Source: Natronomonas sp. (GTDB taxonomy: Archaea > Halobacteriota > Halobacteria > Halobacteriales > Haloarculaceae). From it: DNA of 9,380 bases. The position numbers and the translations under genes are program-made. Positions 1 to 5,658 of the stretch are shown here, piece by piece. The stretch is taken from the NCBI GenBank assembly GCA_007135435.1, contig SLIW01000130.1, positions 1-9,380 of the forward strand, written 5' to 3'. The notes beneath the pieces were generated by a model. It had not been told where the DNA came from. It worked only from the letters and a program-made list of their open reading frames with translations, and searched no databases. The first letter of the stretch is position 1; every line of letters starts with the position of its first letter.

Positions 1-215
1 AGCTCGTCGAGCGCGCCTCGGATGCCGTCGGCGGCGGCCTCCTGGGCGTCGACCTCATGGAGGTCGGCGGGGCCGACTCCGGCGAGTACACCGTCCACGA
101 GGTCAACCACACCGTCGAGTTCAAGGCCCTGAACGAGGTGACCGACGTCGACGTGCCGGCGGCGGTCGTCGACTGGCTCGAGGCGAAGGTCCAGGCAGTG
201 GAGGTGACGGCGTGA
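1..215 (+). CDS. argX: C-terminal end of ArgX/LysX-type ATP-grasp ligase (partial)
   Basis: Only the last 70 residues are visible (reading frame starts at base 3). The gene continues upstream of the window and ends at TGA 213-215. The visible part holds the ATP-grasp C-terminal motif HEVNHTVEFK; in this fold the Glu and Asn of the E-V-N segment bind Mg and ATP. That motif, followed directly by argC and argB, is characteristic of LysX/ArgX, the cytoplasmic ligase that joins glutamate (or 2-aminoadipate) to the C-terminal Glu of the carrier protein LysW/ArgW using ATP. A glutamate role is inferred because argF belongs to the same unit. The carrier gene itself, normally just upstream, is outside the window. 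The last residues, VEVTA, overlap a perfect GGAGGTGA ribosome-binding site (200-207), and the stop overlaps a GTG start (GTGA, 212-215). Confidence 0.88.
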   Translation, partial: LVERASDAVGGGLLGVDLMEVGGADSGEYTVHEVNHTVEFKALNEVTDVDVPAAVVDWLEAKVQAVEVTA

Positions 216-268
216 CGCCGCGAGTGTGGGCCCGGGTGCGGACCCGGGCCGTGGAGGTGACGCCGTGA
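212..268 (+). CDS. 18-aa Arg-rich mini-ORF between argX and argC
   Basis: The reading is MTPRVWARVRTRAVEVTP. It starts at GTG 212-214, which overlaps the argX stop as GTGA, and ends at TGA 266-268, which overlaps the argC GTG start (265-267) in the same way. It has its own GGAGGTGA at 200-207, four bases before the start, the same spacing as for argC. Four of its 18 codons are Arg (CGA, CGG, CGG, CGG), and three of these lie in a 9-bp hairpin (229-250). The two ends of the ORF are near-copies of one 20-bp junction (198-217 and 251-270), so it may have arisen by a local duplication 53 bases apart. Nothing here shows whether the peptide has a function or whether the ORF only relays ribosomes. 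Translation is inferred from the signals. Confidence 0.5.
   Translation: MTPRVWARVRTRAVEVTP
229..250 (+). promoter_or_regulatory. GC-rich hairpin just upstream of the argC ribosome-binding site
   Basis: GGCCCGGGT (229-237) and ACCCGGGCC (242-250) are perfect reverse complements around a four-base loop, GCGG. The 9-bp stem ends two bases before the argC GGAGGTGA. It lies entirely inside the 18-aa mini-ORF, so a ribosome translating that ORF would melt it. It could be an RNA processing site or a gate on argC translation. No T-run follows it, so it is not an obvious terminator. Confidence 0.55.
253..260 (+). promoter_or_regulatory. Ribosome-binding site of argC
   Basis: GGAGGTGA lies four bases before GTG 265. 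It selects this start over an in-frame GTG at 226, which has no such site and would add 13 residues rich in Gly, Asp and Arg in front of the conserved dinucleotide-binding region. Confidence 0.8.
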
Positions 269-1302
269 CGCTACAGGCGAGCGTCGTCGGCGCCAGCGGC
301 TTCACCGGCGGCGAGGCGCTCCGCCTCCTCGACGGCCACCCCGACTTCGCGGTGGCGCAGGCGACCAGCCGGCGCTACGAGAACAAGACGATCGGCTCGG
401 TCCACCCCAACCTCCGCGGGATGGGGCTGCGGTTCTCGAGCCCCGAGGAGCTCGAGTCGGTCGACGTGCTCTTCGCCTGCACGCCCCACGGCGTCTCGAT
501 GTCCCAGATCGACGCGTTCCGGGAGGCCGCGGACGTCGTCGTCGACCTGAGTGCGGACTTCAGGCTCCCCGACGAGGAATGGTACGACGAGTGGTACGAC
601 GGCCACGAGCGACCCGAGCTCCTGGCCGACGCCGAGTACGCGCTCCCGGAGCTCAACCGCGAGAACCTGCCCGGTGCCGAGCTGATCGCGTCGGGCGGTT
701 GCAACGCGACGGCAGCAATCCTCGGGCTCAAGCCGCTGTTCGACCACGGGATCCTCGCGGGCGGCGAGCAGCTGGTCGTCGACGTGAAGGTCGGCTCCTC
801 CGAGGGGGGCGCGGGCGGCGGCGAGGCGTCGTCGCACCCCGAGCGGTCGGGCGTCGTCCGGCCGTACGCGCCGACGGGTCACCGCCACGAGGCCGAGATC
901 GAGGCCTACCTCGGCGCGCGGGTGTCGTTCACGGCCCACGCGGTGGACATGATCCGTGGGGCCTCCGCGACCTGCCATGTCTACCCAGACGAGCCGGTCT
1001 CGAAGGGCGACCTCTGGTCGGCGTACCGTGGCAGCTACGAGGAGGAACCGTTCGTCCGGCTGGTCGCCGGCGGGTCGGGCGTCTACCGCTACCCCGAGCC
1101 CAAGGCGGTCGCCGGCTCGAACCACGCGGAGGTCGGCTTCGAGCTCGATCCGCGGAACAAGCGTATCGTCGTCTTCTCGGCCATCGACAACATGATGAAG
1201 GGGTCCGCGGGCCAGGCGGTCCACGCCGCCAACGTCGCCCTCGGGCTCGAGGAGACCGCCGGCCTGGAGTTCGCGGGGCTGCACCCCGTGGGAGCGCCGT
1301 AA
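265..1302 (+). CDS. argC: ArgC/LysY: carrier-bound glutamyl-phosphate reductase
   Basis: This 345-aa cytoplasmic enzyme uses NADPH to reduce ArgW-gamma-glutamyl phosphate to the semialdehyde, the third step of carrier-linked ornithine synthesis. The Rossmann-fold nucleotide loop GASGFTGGE is at residues 9-17. The catalytic Cys is C146 in SGGCNATAA, the form seen in LysY-type enzymes, where classical N-acetyl ArgC has PGCYPT. The family His motif is GHRHEAEIE (205-213). The segment SSHPERSGVVRPYAPTGHRH (189-208) also follows LysY. Length and ends are normal for the family. The start is GTG 265, chosen because of the GGAGGTGA four bases upstream and because the nucleotide loop begins nine residues in. 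The stop TAA is one base before the argB start. Lysine and arginine versions cannot be separated by motif alone; arginine is inferred from context. Confidence 0.93.
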   Translation: MTLQASVVGASGFTGGEALRLLDGHPDFAVAQATSRRYENKTIGSVHPNLRGMGLRFSSPEELESVDVLFACTPHGVSMSQIDAFREAADVVVDLSADFRLPDEEWYDEWYDGHERPELLADAEYALPELNRENLPGAELIASGGCNATAAILGLKPLFDHGILAGGEQLVVDVKVGSSEGGAGGGEASSHPERSGVVRPYAPTGHRHEAEIEAYLGARVSFTAHAVDMIRGASATCHVYPDEPVSKGDLWSAYRGSYEEEPFVRLVAGGSGVYRYPEPKAVAGSNHAEVGFELDPRNKRIVVFSAIDNMMKGSAGQAVHAANVALGLEETAGLEFAGLHPVGAP

Positions 1303-1303
1303 G

Positions 1304-2161
1304 ATGAGCGACGGCTTCGAGGGTGAGTTCACTGCCGACGGCCCGGTCGTCGTCAAGATCGGGGGCGCCCGGGCGGTCGAGCCCGCGGGAGCGCTCGCGG
1401 ACGTCGCCGCACTGTGCGAAGACGGTGAGCAGGTCGTCGTGGTCCACGGCGGCTCGACGGCCGTCGACGACGCGCTCGAGCGGATGGGCATCGAACCCGA
1501 GTACGTCGAGACGCCGTCGGGCGTCGTCGGCCGGTTCACCGACGCGGAGACGATGGACGTCTTCAAGATGGCGATGGCCGGGCTCGTCAACACGGACCTG
1601 GTGACCGGCCTCCAGGAGGCGGGCGTCGACGCCGTCGGGCTGTCGGGCGTCGACGGGCGGCTGCTGTACGGTCCCCGGAAGTCGGCCGTCCGGGTCGTCG
1701 AGGACGGCAAGAAGAAGATCCGCCGCGGGGACCACTCCGGCCGGATCGCGGAGGTCAACGGCGACCTCCTGCGGACGCTGCTGGCGGACGGCTACGCGCC
1801 GGTGGCGTCGCCGCCGATGCTCGCCGACGACGGGGTCGCCGTGAACACCGACGCCGACCGGGCCGCGGCGGCCGTGTCCGCCGAGCTGGGCGGCGTCCTC
1901 GTGTCGCTGACCGACGTCGAGGGCGTCTACCGCGACCCGGGGGACCCGTCGACGCGCATCGAGCGGGTAGAGACGCCCGGGGAGTACGAGGCGCTCACGG
2001 AGGCGGCCGAGGGGTTCATGGGCCGCAAGGTGATGGCCGCGACCGAGGCGCTCGAGGGGGGCGCGAGCGCGGTCGTGATCGCGAGCGCCAACGCCGACGA
2101 CCCCGTCCGGTCGGCGCTGGCCGGCGGCGGAACGCACGTCCTCGCGGGCGCAGTCAGGTGA
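1304..2161 (+). CDS. argB: ArgB/LysZ: carrier-bound glutamate kinase
   Basis: This 285-aa amino-acid kinase (carbamate-kinase fold) phosphorylates the gamma-carboxylate of glutamate carried on ArgW, using ATP. Visible motifs are VVVKIGGA at residues 15-22 (Lys18, phosphate binding), VVVVHGGS at 44-51 (glycine loop), NTDAD at 181-185 and LTDVEGVY at 202-209 (nucleotide site), and the second phosphate-binding Lys242 in FMGRKVMAA. The segment GVVGRFTDAETMDVFKMAMAG (73-93) resembles LysZ rather than bacterial N-acetylglutamate kinase. There is no N-terminal extension of the kind linked to arginine feedback in hexameric bacterial enzymes. The start ATG follows the argC stop by one base and has GGGAG nine bases upstream. 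The stop is four bases before argD. This junction and the next are ordinary tight operon junctions without mini-ORFs. Confidence 0.93.
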   Translation: MSDGFEGEFTADGPVVVKIGGARAVEPAGALADVAALCEDGEQVVVVHGGSTAVDDALERMGIEPEYVETPSGVVGRFTDAETMDVFKMAMAGLVNTDLVTGLQEAGVDAVGLSGVDGRLLYGPRKSAVRVVEDGKKKIRRGDHSGRIAEVNGDLLRTLLADGYAPVASPPMLADDGVAVNTDADRAAAAVSAELGGVLVSLTDVEGVYRDPGDPSTRIERVETPGEYEALTEAAEGFMGRKVMAATEALEGGASAVVIASANADDPVRSALAGGGTHVLAGAVR

Positions 2162-2165
2162 TACC

Positions 2166-3293
2166 ATGAGCGGGTTCGTCTTCTCCGAGAAACCGATCGC
2201 CATCGAGCGCGGCGACGGCGTCCACCTCTACGACGCCGACGGCACCGAGTACCTCGACGTCGGCGCGAGCTACGCGTGCGTTCCGGTCGGCCACTGCCAC
2301 CCCGAGGTGGTCGCGGCGGCGACCGACCAGCTCGAGACACTGACCTACGTCCAGGGATCGTACCCGAACGCCGCCCGGACGGCGCTGTACGAACGGCTGG
2401 CGGAGGTCGCCCCCGGCGATATCGACAGGGTCTGGCTGTGCAACTCCGGGACGGAGGCCAACGAGGCGGCCCTCAAGTTCTCGCGACACGCGACCGGACG
2501 GTCGAGGATCGTCGCGACGATGCAGGGCTTCCACGGCCGGACGATGGGGGCGCTGGCGGCCACCTGGAAGACACAGTACAAGGAGGGCTTCGAGCCGCTG
2601 GCGGGGGATTTCGAGTTCGTCCCGTACGGCGACGTCGACGCCCTCGAGGAGGCGGTCGACGAGGAGACCGCCGCGGTGATCGTCGAGCCGCTGCAGGGCG
2701 AGGGCGGGGTCAACCCGGCCACGACCGCGTACCTCGAGGCGGTCCGCGAGGCGACCCGCGACGCCGGTGCCGCGATGATCCTCGACGAGATCCAGACCGG
2801 CCTCGGCCGCACCGGGTCGATGTGGGCGGCCGACGCCCACGGCGTCGTCCCGGACGTCCTGACGACGGCGAAGGGGCTCGCGAACGGCCTGCCGATCGGC
2901 GCGACGCTCGTCCGCGAGTGGATCGCCGCGGATCCGGGCGACCACGGCTCGACGTTCTCGGGCGGGCCGGTGGTCTCCGCCGCCGCGGGCGCGACGCTGG
3001 ACGTCGTCGAACGCGACGGGCTGGCGGACCACGCCGCCGACGTGGGCGAGTACCTGATGGCCGAGCTCGAATCTGCGATCGGCGACCAGGTCCGCGAGAT
3101 CCGCGGCACGGGGCTGCTGATCGGCGTCGAGGTGAAGCGTGGCGCCAACCCGATCCTGCGGGACCTCGCGCTCGACCACGGCATCCTCGCGTTGCCGGCC
3201 GGACGGAGCGTCGTCAGGCTGCTGCCCCCGCTGACGATCGAACGCGAGCACGCCGACGAGGTGGTCGCGGCCATGGAGGCGATCGTCGGATGA
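2166..3293 (+). CDS. argD: ArgD/LysJ: PLP-dependent carrier-ornithine aminotransferase
   Basis: This 375-aa class III (fold type I) aminotransferase converts the carrier-bound glutamate semialdehyde to carrier-bound ornithine with glutamate as amino donor. The PLP phosphate-binding motif NSGTEANE is at residues 93-100, GFHGRTMG at 121-128, the Asp that binds the PLP ring nitrogen is D207 in LDEIQTGLGRTG, and the Schiff-base Lys is K236 in TTAKGLANGLP. The substrate motif RLLPPL is at 351-356. Length is normal. The start ATG has AGGTGA (2156-2161) four bases upstream, overlapping the argB stop. The C-terminus MEAIVG is the first copy of a 23-bp unit that repeats twice more downstream, so the end of argD is the apparent source of the following mini-ORFs. 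The stop overlaps an ATG (ATGA, 3290-3293). Confidence 0.94.
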   Translation: MSGFVFSEKPIAIERGDGVHLYDADGTEYLDVGASYACVPVGHCHPEVVAAATDQLETLTYVQGSYPNAARTALYERLAEVAPGDIDRVWLCNSGTEANEAALKFSRHATGRSRIVATMQGFHGRTMGALAATWKTQYKEGFEPLAGDFEFVPYGDVDALEEAVDEETAAVIVEPLQGEGGVNPATTAYLEAVREATRDAGAAMILDEIQTGLGRTGSMWAADAHGVVPDVLTTAKGLANGLPIGATLVREWIAADPGDHGSTFSGGPVVSAAAGATLDVVERDGLADHAADVGEYLMAELESAIGDQVREIRGTGLLIGVEVKRGANPILRDLALDHGILALPAGRSVVRLLPPLTIEREHADEVVAAMEAIVG

Positions 3294-3316
3294 CCGTGGA
3301 GGCGATCGTCGGATGA
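3290..3316 (+). CDS. 8-aa mini-ORF 1 between argD and argE
   Basis: The reading is MTVEAIVG. ATG 3290-3292 overlaps the argD stop (ATGA), and TGA 3314-3316 overlaps the ATG of mini-ORF 2. GGAGGCGA (3275-3282) precedes the start by seven bases. The peptide repeats the argD C-terminus (MEAIVG) and is a product of the 23-bp repeat. It is probably a ribosome relay rather than a functional peptide. Translation is inferred. Confidence 0.42.
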   Translation: MTVEAIVG

Positions 3317-3339
3317 TCGTGGAGGTGACGGTCGGATGA
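3313..3339 (+). CDS. 8-aa mini-ORF 2 between argD and argE
   Basis: The reading is MIVEVTVG. It starts at ATG 3313-3315, inside the ATGA overlap with mini-ORF 1, and ends at TGA 3337-3339, overlapping the argE start at 3336. GGAGGCGA (3298-3305) lies seven bases before the start. The codons for VEVT contain the GGAGGTGA that serves argE, as also happens in argX (VEVTA) and the 18-aa mini-ORF (VEVTP). Translation is inferred. Confidence 0.42.
   Translation: MIVEVTVG
3321..3328 (+). promoter_or_regulatory. Ribosome-binding site of argE
   Basis: GGAGGTGA lies seven bases before ATG 3336. The two upstream repeat units carry GGAGGCGA at the same place. This marks 3336 as the strongest start in the ladder 3290, 3313, 3336. 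Confidence 0.75.
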
Positions 3340-4433
3340 CCGACGCCGCCGGATCGACGCAGGGCCCTCCAGGGATCGGTCCCGACGAGGAAGCACGGGA
3401 ACTGGTCGAAGAGCTCGTGTCCATCCCCTCGCCGTCGGGGGCGGAGGACGAATGCGCCGCGGCCCTCGCGGCCTACCTCGAGGAGCGCGGCAGGGAGGTC
3501 TACCGCGACGATGTCGGCAACGTCAGGGCACCGGCAGACGACGCGGTGCTCTTCACCTCGCACGTGGACACGGTGCCCGGGGACATCCCAGTGCGCGTCG
3601 AAGAGACCGAGTCCGAGAACGAGACCGAGGACGGTTCCCTCCTCTGGGGCCGCGGGTCGGTCGACGCCAAGGGCCCGCTGGCTGCTCTGGCGGTGGCCGC
3701 GGTCCGCACGGGCGTGTCCTTCGTCGGCGTCGTCGGGGAAGAGGTCGACTCGAGGGGTGCCCGCCACCTCGTCGAGGACCGGGAGGTGCCCGACGCCGTC
3801 GTGAACGGCGAACCCTCCGGCTGGGACGGCATCACGCTCGGCTACCGGGGCATCCTCAGCGGGACCTACGTGGCGACCTCCGAGTCCGGCCACACCTCCC
3901 GCCCGGAGAACAACGCCATCCAGGACGCCATCTCGTGGTGGTCCGCCGTCGAGCAGCGGTTCGCGGCCGAGACGGACTCCTACGAGCCCGTCTTCGAGCG
4001 GGTGACCCCGAAGCCGGTGGCCATAGACGGCGGGACGAGCGACGACGGCCTCGCCGTCGAGGCGACCATGGAGGTCCAGCTCCGCGTCCCGCCGCGGTAC
4101 ACGACCGACGAGGTGCGGGAGCTGGCGGACGCCGAGCTCGAGGCGGGGACGGTCCACTGGCACGACGCGATCGAGCCGACCGTGCAGAGCCCCCGGACCG
4201 AGGTGGCCCGCGCGTTCCGCGTCGCCATCAGGGAGCAGGACGGCGACCCCCGGCTGCTCCGGAAGACCGGGACGGCCGACATGAACCTCTACGCGGGGGC
4301 GTGGGACTGCCCGATGGTCACCTACGGCCCGGGTGACTCCAGCCTGGACCACGCCCCGGACGAGCGCCTCGACCTCGCCGAGCTCGACCGCGCGGTGGCG
4401 GTCCTCGAGTCGGTCGGGGAGGCCCTGCAATGA
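3336..4433 (+). CDS. argE: ArgE/LysK: M20 carrier-ornithine deacylase
   Basis: This 365-aa zinc or cobalt M20 metallohydrolase cleaves ornithine from the carrier protein, freeing ornithine for ArgF and carrier for another round. The metal and catalytic residues are in order: H76 and D78 in SHVDTVPG, D110 in GRGSVDAKGP (bridging ligand), E135-E136 in GEEVD (general base and ligand), E159 in NGEPSG, and H339 in SLDHAPDE. SGHTS (184-188) starts the inserted lid/dimerisation domain. The first ~18 residues are a non-conserved tail. The start ATG 3336 has a GGAGGTGA seven bases upstream and overlaps the stop of the preceding mini-ORF. The stop TGA overlaps another ATG at 4430. LysK enzymes are often dual for lysine and ornithine release; ornithine is inferred here from argF next door. 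Confidence 0.92.
   Translation: MTDAAGSTQGPPGIGPDEEARELVEELVSIPSPSGAEDECAAALAAYLEERGREVYRDDVGNVRAPADDAVLFTSHVDTVPGDIPVRVEETESENETEDGSLLWGRGSVDAKGPLAALAVAAVRTGVSFVGVVGEEVDSRGARHLVEDREVPDAVVNGEPSGWDGITLGYRGILSGTYVATSESGHTSRPENNAIQDAISWWSAVEQRFAAETDSYEPVFERVTPKPVAIDGGTSDDGLAVEATMEVQLRVPPRYTTDEVRELADAELEAGTVHWHDAIEPTVQSPRTEVARAFRVAIREQDGDPRLLRKTGTADMNLYAGAWDCPMVTYGPGDSSLDHAPDERLDLAELDRAVAVLESVGEALQ
4416..4422 (+). promoter_or_regulatory. Ribosome-binding site of the 48-aa ORF
   Basis: GGGGAGG lies inside the end of argE, seven bases before ATG 4430. This is as good as the sites in front of the enzyme genes and is the main evidence that the short ORF is entered by ribosomes. Confidence 0.6.
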
Positions 4434-4576
4434 CGCCACGAGACGAGACCGCCGACCGCACGAACGTCACCGCGGCAACCACACCGACAGAGACGAACAC
4501 ACCGACGGCGGCGACCACACCGACGGCGGCGACCACGCCGACAGAGACGAACACACCCACGGAGACGATCACATGA
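4430..4576 (+). CDS. 48-aa Thr/Pro-rich repeat ORF between argE and argF
   Basis: ATG 4430-4432 overlaps the argE stop (ATGA), and TGA 4574-4576 overlaps the argF start (ATGA, 4573-4576). The product begins MTPRDETADR and then runs as six-residue repeats (TPTETN, TPTAAT, TPTAAT, TPTETN, TPTETI) encoded by 18-bp units. It has no signal peptide, hydrophobic segment or domain that I recognise; such Thr/Pro/Glu repeats would be disordered. The good ribosome-binding site (4416-4422) and overlaps at both ends suggest it is translated and coupled to argF. The same DNA is also open in the argF frame as a His/Asp-rich stretch, but that frame has no ATG, GTG, TTG or CTG between 4333 and 4573, so an N-terminal extension of argF is unlikely. 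Its first 12 bases resemble those of the 18-aa mini-ORF (TGACGCCACGAG against TGACGCCGCGAG). Function unknown. Confidence 0.5.
   Translation: MTPRDETADRTNVTAATTPTETNTPTAATTPTAATTPTETNTPTETIT
4480..4569 (+). repeat. Five 18-bp tandem repeats ahead of argF
   Basis: The units are CACACCGACAGAGACGAA (4480), CACACCGACGGCGGCGAC (4498), the identical unit at 4516, CACGCCGACAGAGACGAA (4534) and CACACCCACGGAGACGAT (4552). The next bases, CACATGAAC, carry the argF start, as though the array grew from the start region. The last unit has changed enough to supply the GGAG used by argF. Eighteen is a multiple of three, so copy-number change would not break the 48-aa frame or the ATGA at either end. Confidence 0.9.
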
Positions 4577-5466
4577 ACTACCTCGACGTCGACGACCTGA
4601 CGCGCGAACAGCTCCTGGAGATCATGACCCGCTCGGTCGACCTCAAGGAGCGACACGCCCGTGGCAAGACGGGCGAGGCGATGGTCGGCAAGACCCTCGG
4701 GATGATCTTCGAGAAGCCCTCGACCCGGACGCGGGTGTCCTTCGAGGCGGGGGCGACCCAGCTCGGCGGCCACGCCATCTTCCTCGGGCCGGACGACATC
4801 CACCTCGGGCACGGCGAGCCCGTCAAGGACACCGCGCGGGCACTGTCGCGGTACGTCGACGTGATCATGGCCCGCGTGTTCGACCACGCGGACGTCCTCG
4901 AGCTCGGCGAGTACGCGACCGTCCCCGTGATCAACGGGCTCACCGACGACGCCCACCCCTGCCAGACGCTGGCGGACCTGCTGACCATCCACGAGCGGTT
5001 CGAGGGCTTCGACGCCCGCGTCGCCTGGGTCGGCGACGGCAACAACGTCTGCCAGTCGTTCGTCCTCGGGGCGGCGCTGGTGGGGATCGACCTGGTCGTC
5101 GCCACCCCCGAGCGATACGCCGTCGACGACGCGACCCTCGAGCGGGCCGCCGAGATCGGCGACGCGCCCGAGACGACCACCGACCCCGAGGAAGCGGTGG
5201 AGGGCGCCGACGTGGTCTACACCGACGTCTGGGTGAGCATGGGCGAGGAGTCCGAGCGCGCCGAGAAGCTCGAGACGTTCGCGAGCGCCGACTTCCAGGT
5301 GAACGAGGGGCTCGTCGACGACCAGCTCGTCATGCACTGCCTGCCCGCCCACCGCGGCGAGGAGATCACCGACGCCGTCATCGAGAGCGACCGGTCGATC
5401 GTCTGGGACCAGGCCGAGAACCGCCTGCACGCCCAGAAGGGCCTACTGACGTACCTCCTGTCCTGA
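4573..5466 (+). CDS. argF: ArgF: ornithine carbamoyltransferase
   Basis: This 297-aa cytoplasmic enzyme condenses ornithine and carbamoyl phosphate to citrulline, the first arginine step after ornithine release. The carbamoyl-phosphate loop STRTR is at residues 50-54 within FEKPSTRTRVSFE. HPCQ (128-131) contributes to the active site. DVWVSMG (218-224) matches the ornithine-binding D-x3-SMG motif that separates this enzyme from aspartate carbamoyltransferase, and HCLP (255-258) carries the Cys that helps bind ornithine. Length is normal. ATG 4573 is chosen because MNYLDVDDLT is the usual N-terminus, GGAG (4561-4564) lies eight bases upstream, and no other start exists in this frame back to 4333. 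The start overlaps the stop of the 48-aa ORF. It ends the operon; the last base of its stop is also the first base of an inverted-repeat arm. Confidence 0.96.
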   Translation: MNYLDVDDLTREQLLEIMTRSVDLKERHARGKTGEAMVGKTLGMIFEKPSTRTRVSFEAGATQLGGHAIFLGPDDIHLGHGEPVKDTARALSRYVDVIMARVFDHADVLELGEYATVPVINGLTDDAHPCQTLADLLTIHERFEGFDARVAWVGDGNNVCQSFVLGAALVGIDLVVATPERYAVDDATLERAAEIGDAPETTTDPEEAVEGADVVYTDVWVSMGEESERAEKLETFASADFQVNEGLVDDQLVMHCLPAHRGEEITDAVIESDRSIVWDQAENRLHAQKGLLTYLLS

Positions 5467-5576
5467 TACGGACCGTTGTAATTCGTTACCGCCGTGTCGA
5501 AACGGATCGGTCGTCTCGGACCGCGGATCGTCCACTCATCGATGCCCCGGCCGCAAATAGTTACAACGATCCGTAT
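5466..5576. repeat. 111-bp segment bounded by 16-bp inverted repeats (MITE-like)
   Basis: ATACGGACCGTTGTAA (5466-5481) and TTACAACGATCCGTAT (5561-5576) are reverse complements except at one position, with 79 bases between. The outermost bases of the two arms match exactly. The spacer encodes nothing recognisable. Size and arm length would suit a non-autonomous transposable remnant, but no target-site duplication is visible at the edges. It could equally be two opposed copies of a protein-binding site between convergent genes. The loop is too long for a normal hairpin terminator. Confidence 0.6.
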
Positions 5577-5604
5577 GCGCGGCTTCCGGGGGTTCCGAAC
5601 GCCT

Positions 5605-5640
5605 CCCCTCGATCGACCCCTCGATCGGCCCCCCGATCGG
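5605..5640. repeat. Three 12-bp tandem repeats downstream of the zinc-finger gene
   Basis: The units are CCCCTCGATCGA (5605), CCCCTCGATCGG (5617) and CCCCCCGATCGG (5629). They lie 18 bases beyond the stop of the minus-strand gene and would be in the 3' untranslated part of its mRNA as G-runs alternating with CGATCG palindromes. Role unknown. Confidence 0.75.
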
Positions 5641-5658
5641 TCGCGCGTGGGTCGTCCC

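Larger units (their letters stand above)
198..270 (+). repeat. Duplicated gene-junction sequence (two copies of a 20-bp unit)
   Basis: GTGGAGGTGACGGCGTGACG (198-217) and GTGGAGGTGACGCCGTGACG (251-270) differ at one base. Each copy carries a ribosome-binding site and a GTGA stop/start overlap. The offset is 53 bases. This is 2 modulo 3, which is what lets an ORF begin at the first overlap and end in the second. Confidence 0.8.
3273..3341 (+). repeat. Three 23-bp tandem repeats across the argD/argE junction
   Basis: The units are 3273-3295, 3296-3318 and 3319-3341. Units 1 and 2 differ at two positions, and unit 3 diverges a little further. All share the TGGAGG core near the start and GTCGGATGA near the end. 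Every unit carries an ATGA stop/start overlap, and the third has improved the ribosome-binding core from GGAGGCGA to GGAGGTGA (3321-3328). The 23-base period is 2 modulo 3, so each new start reads through to the stop of the next unit. Confidence 0.88.

Noticed and set aside
226..264. Longer argC starting at GTG 226
   Set aside because: The extra 13 residues are Gly/Asp/Arg-rich translation of the hairpin, no ribosome-binding site precedes it, and GGAGGTGA stands before 265.
2154..4439. Long minus-strand frame opposite argD and argE (761 codons)
   Set aside because: It mirrors the codon pattern of two genuine genes. In GC-rich DNA the opposite strand is often stop-free, and its Arg/Asp/Gly/Val-rich product matches no family.
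4480..4569. CRISPR array
   Set aside because: The 18-bp units are directly adjacent with no spacers, and no cas genes are visible.
4333..4572. argF with a long N-terminal extension containing His/Asp repeats
   Set aside because: The frame is open, but the only start is deep inside argE and no ATG, GTG, TTG or CTG lies nearer than 4333. The family N-terminus MNYLDVDDLT begins at 4573.
5466..5576. Hairpin terminator for argF
   Set aside because: The arms are 79 bases apart and no T-run follows; archaeal termination usually depends on T-rich tracts.
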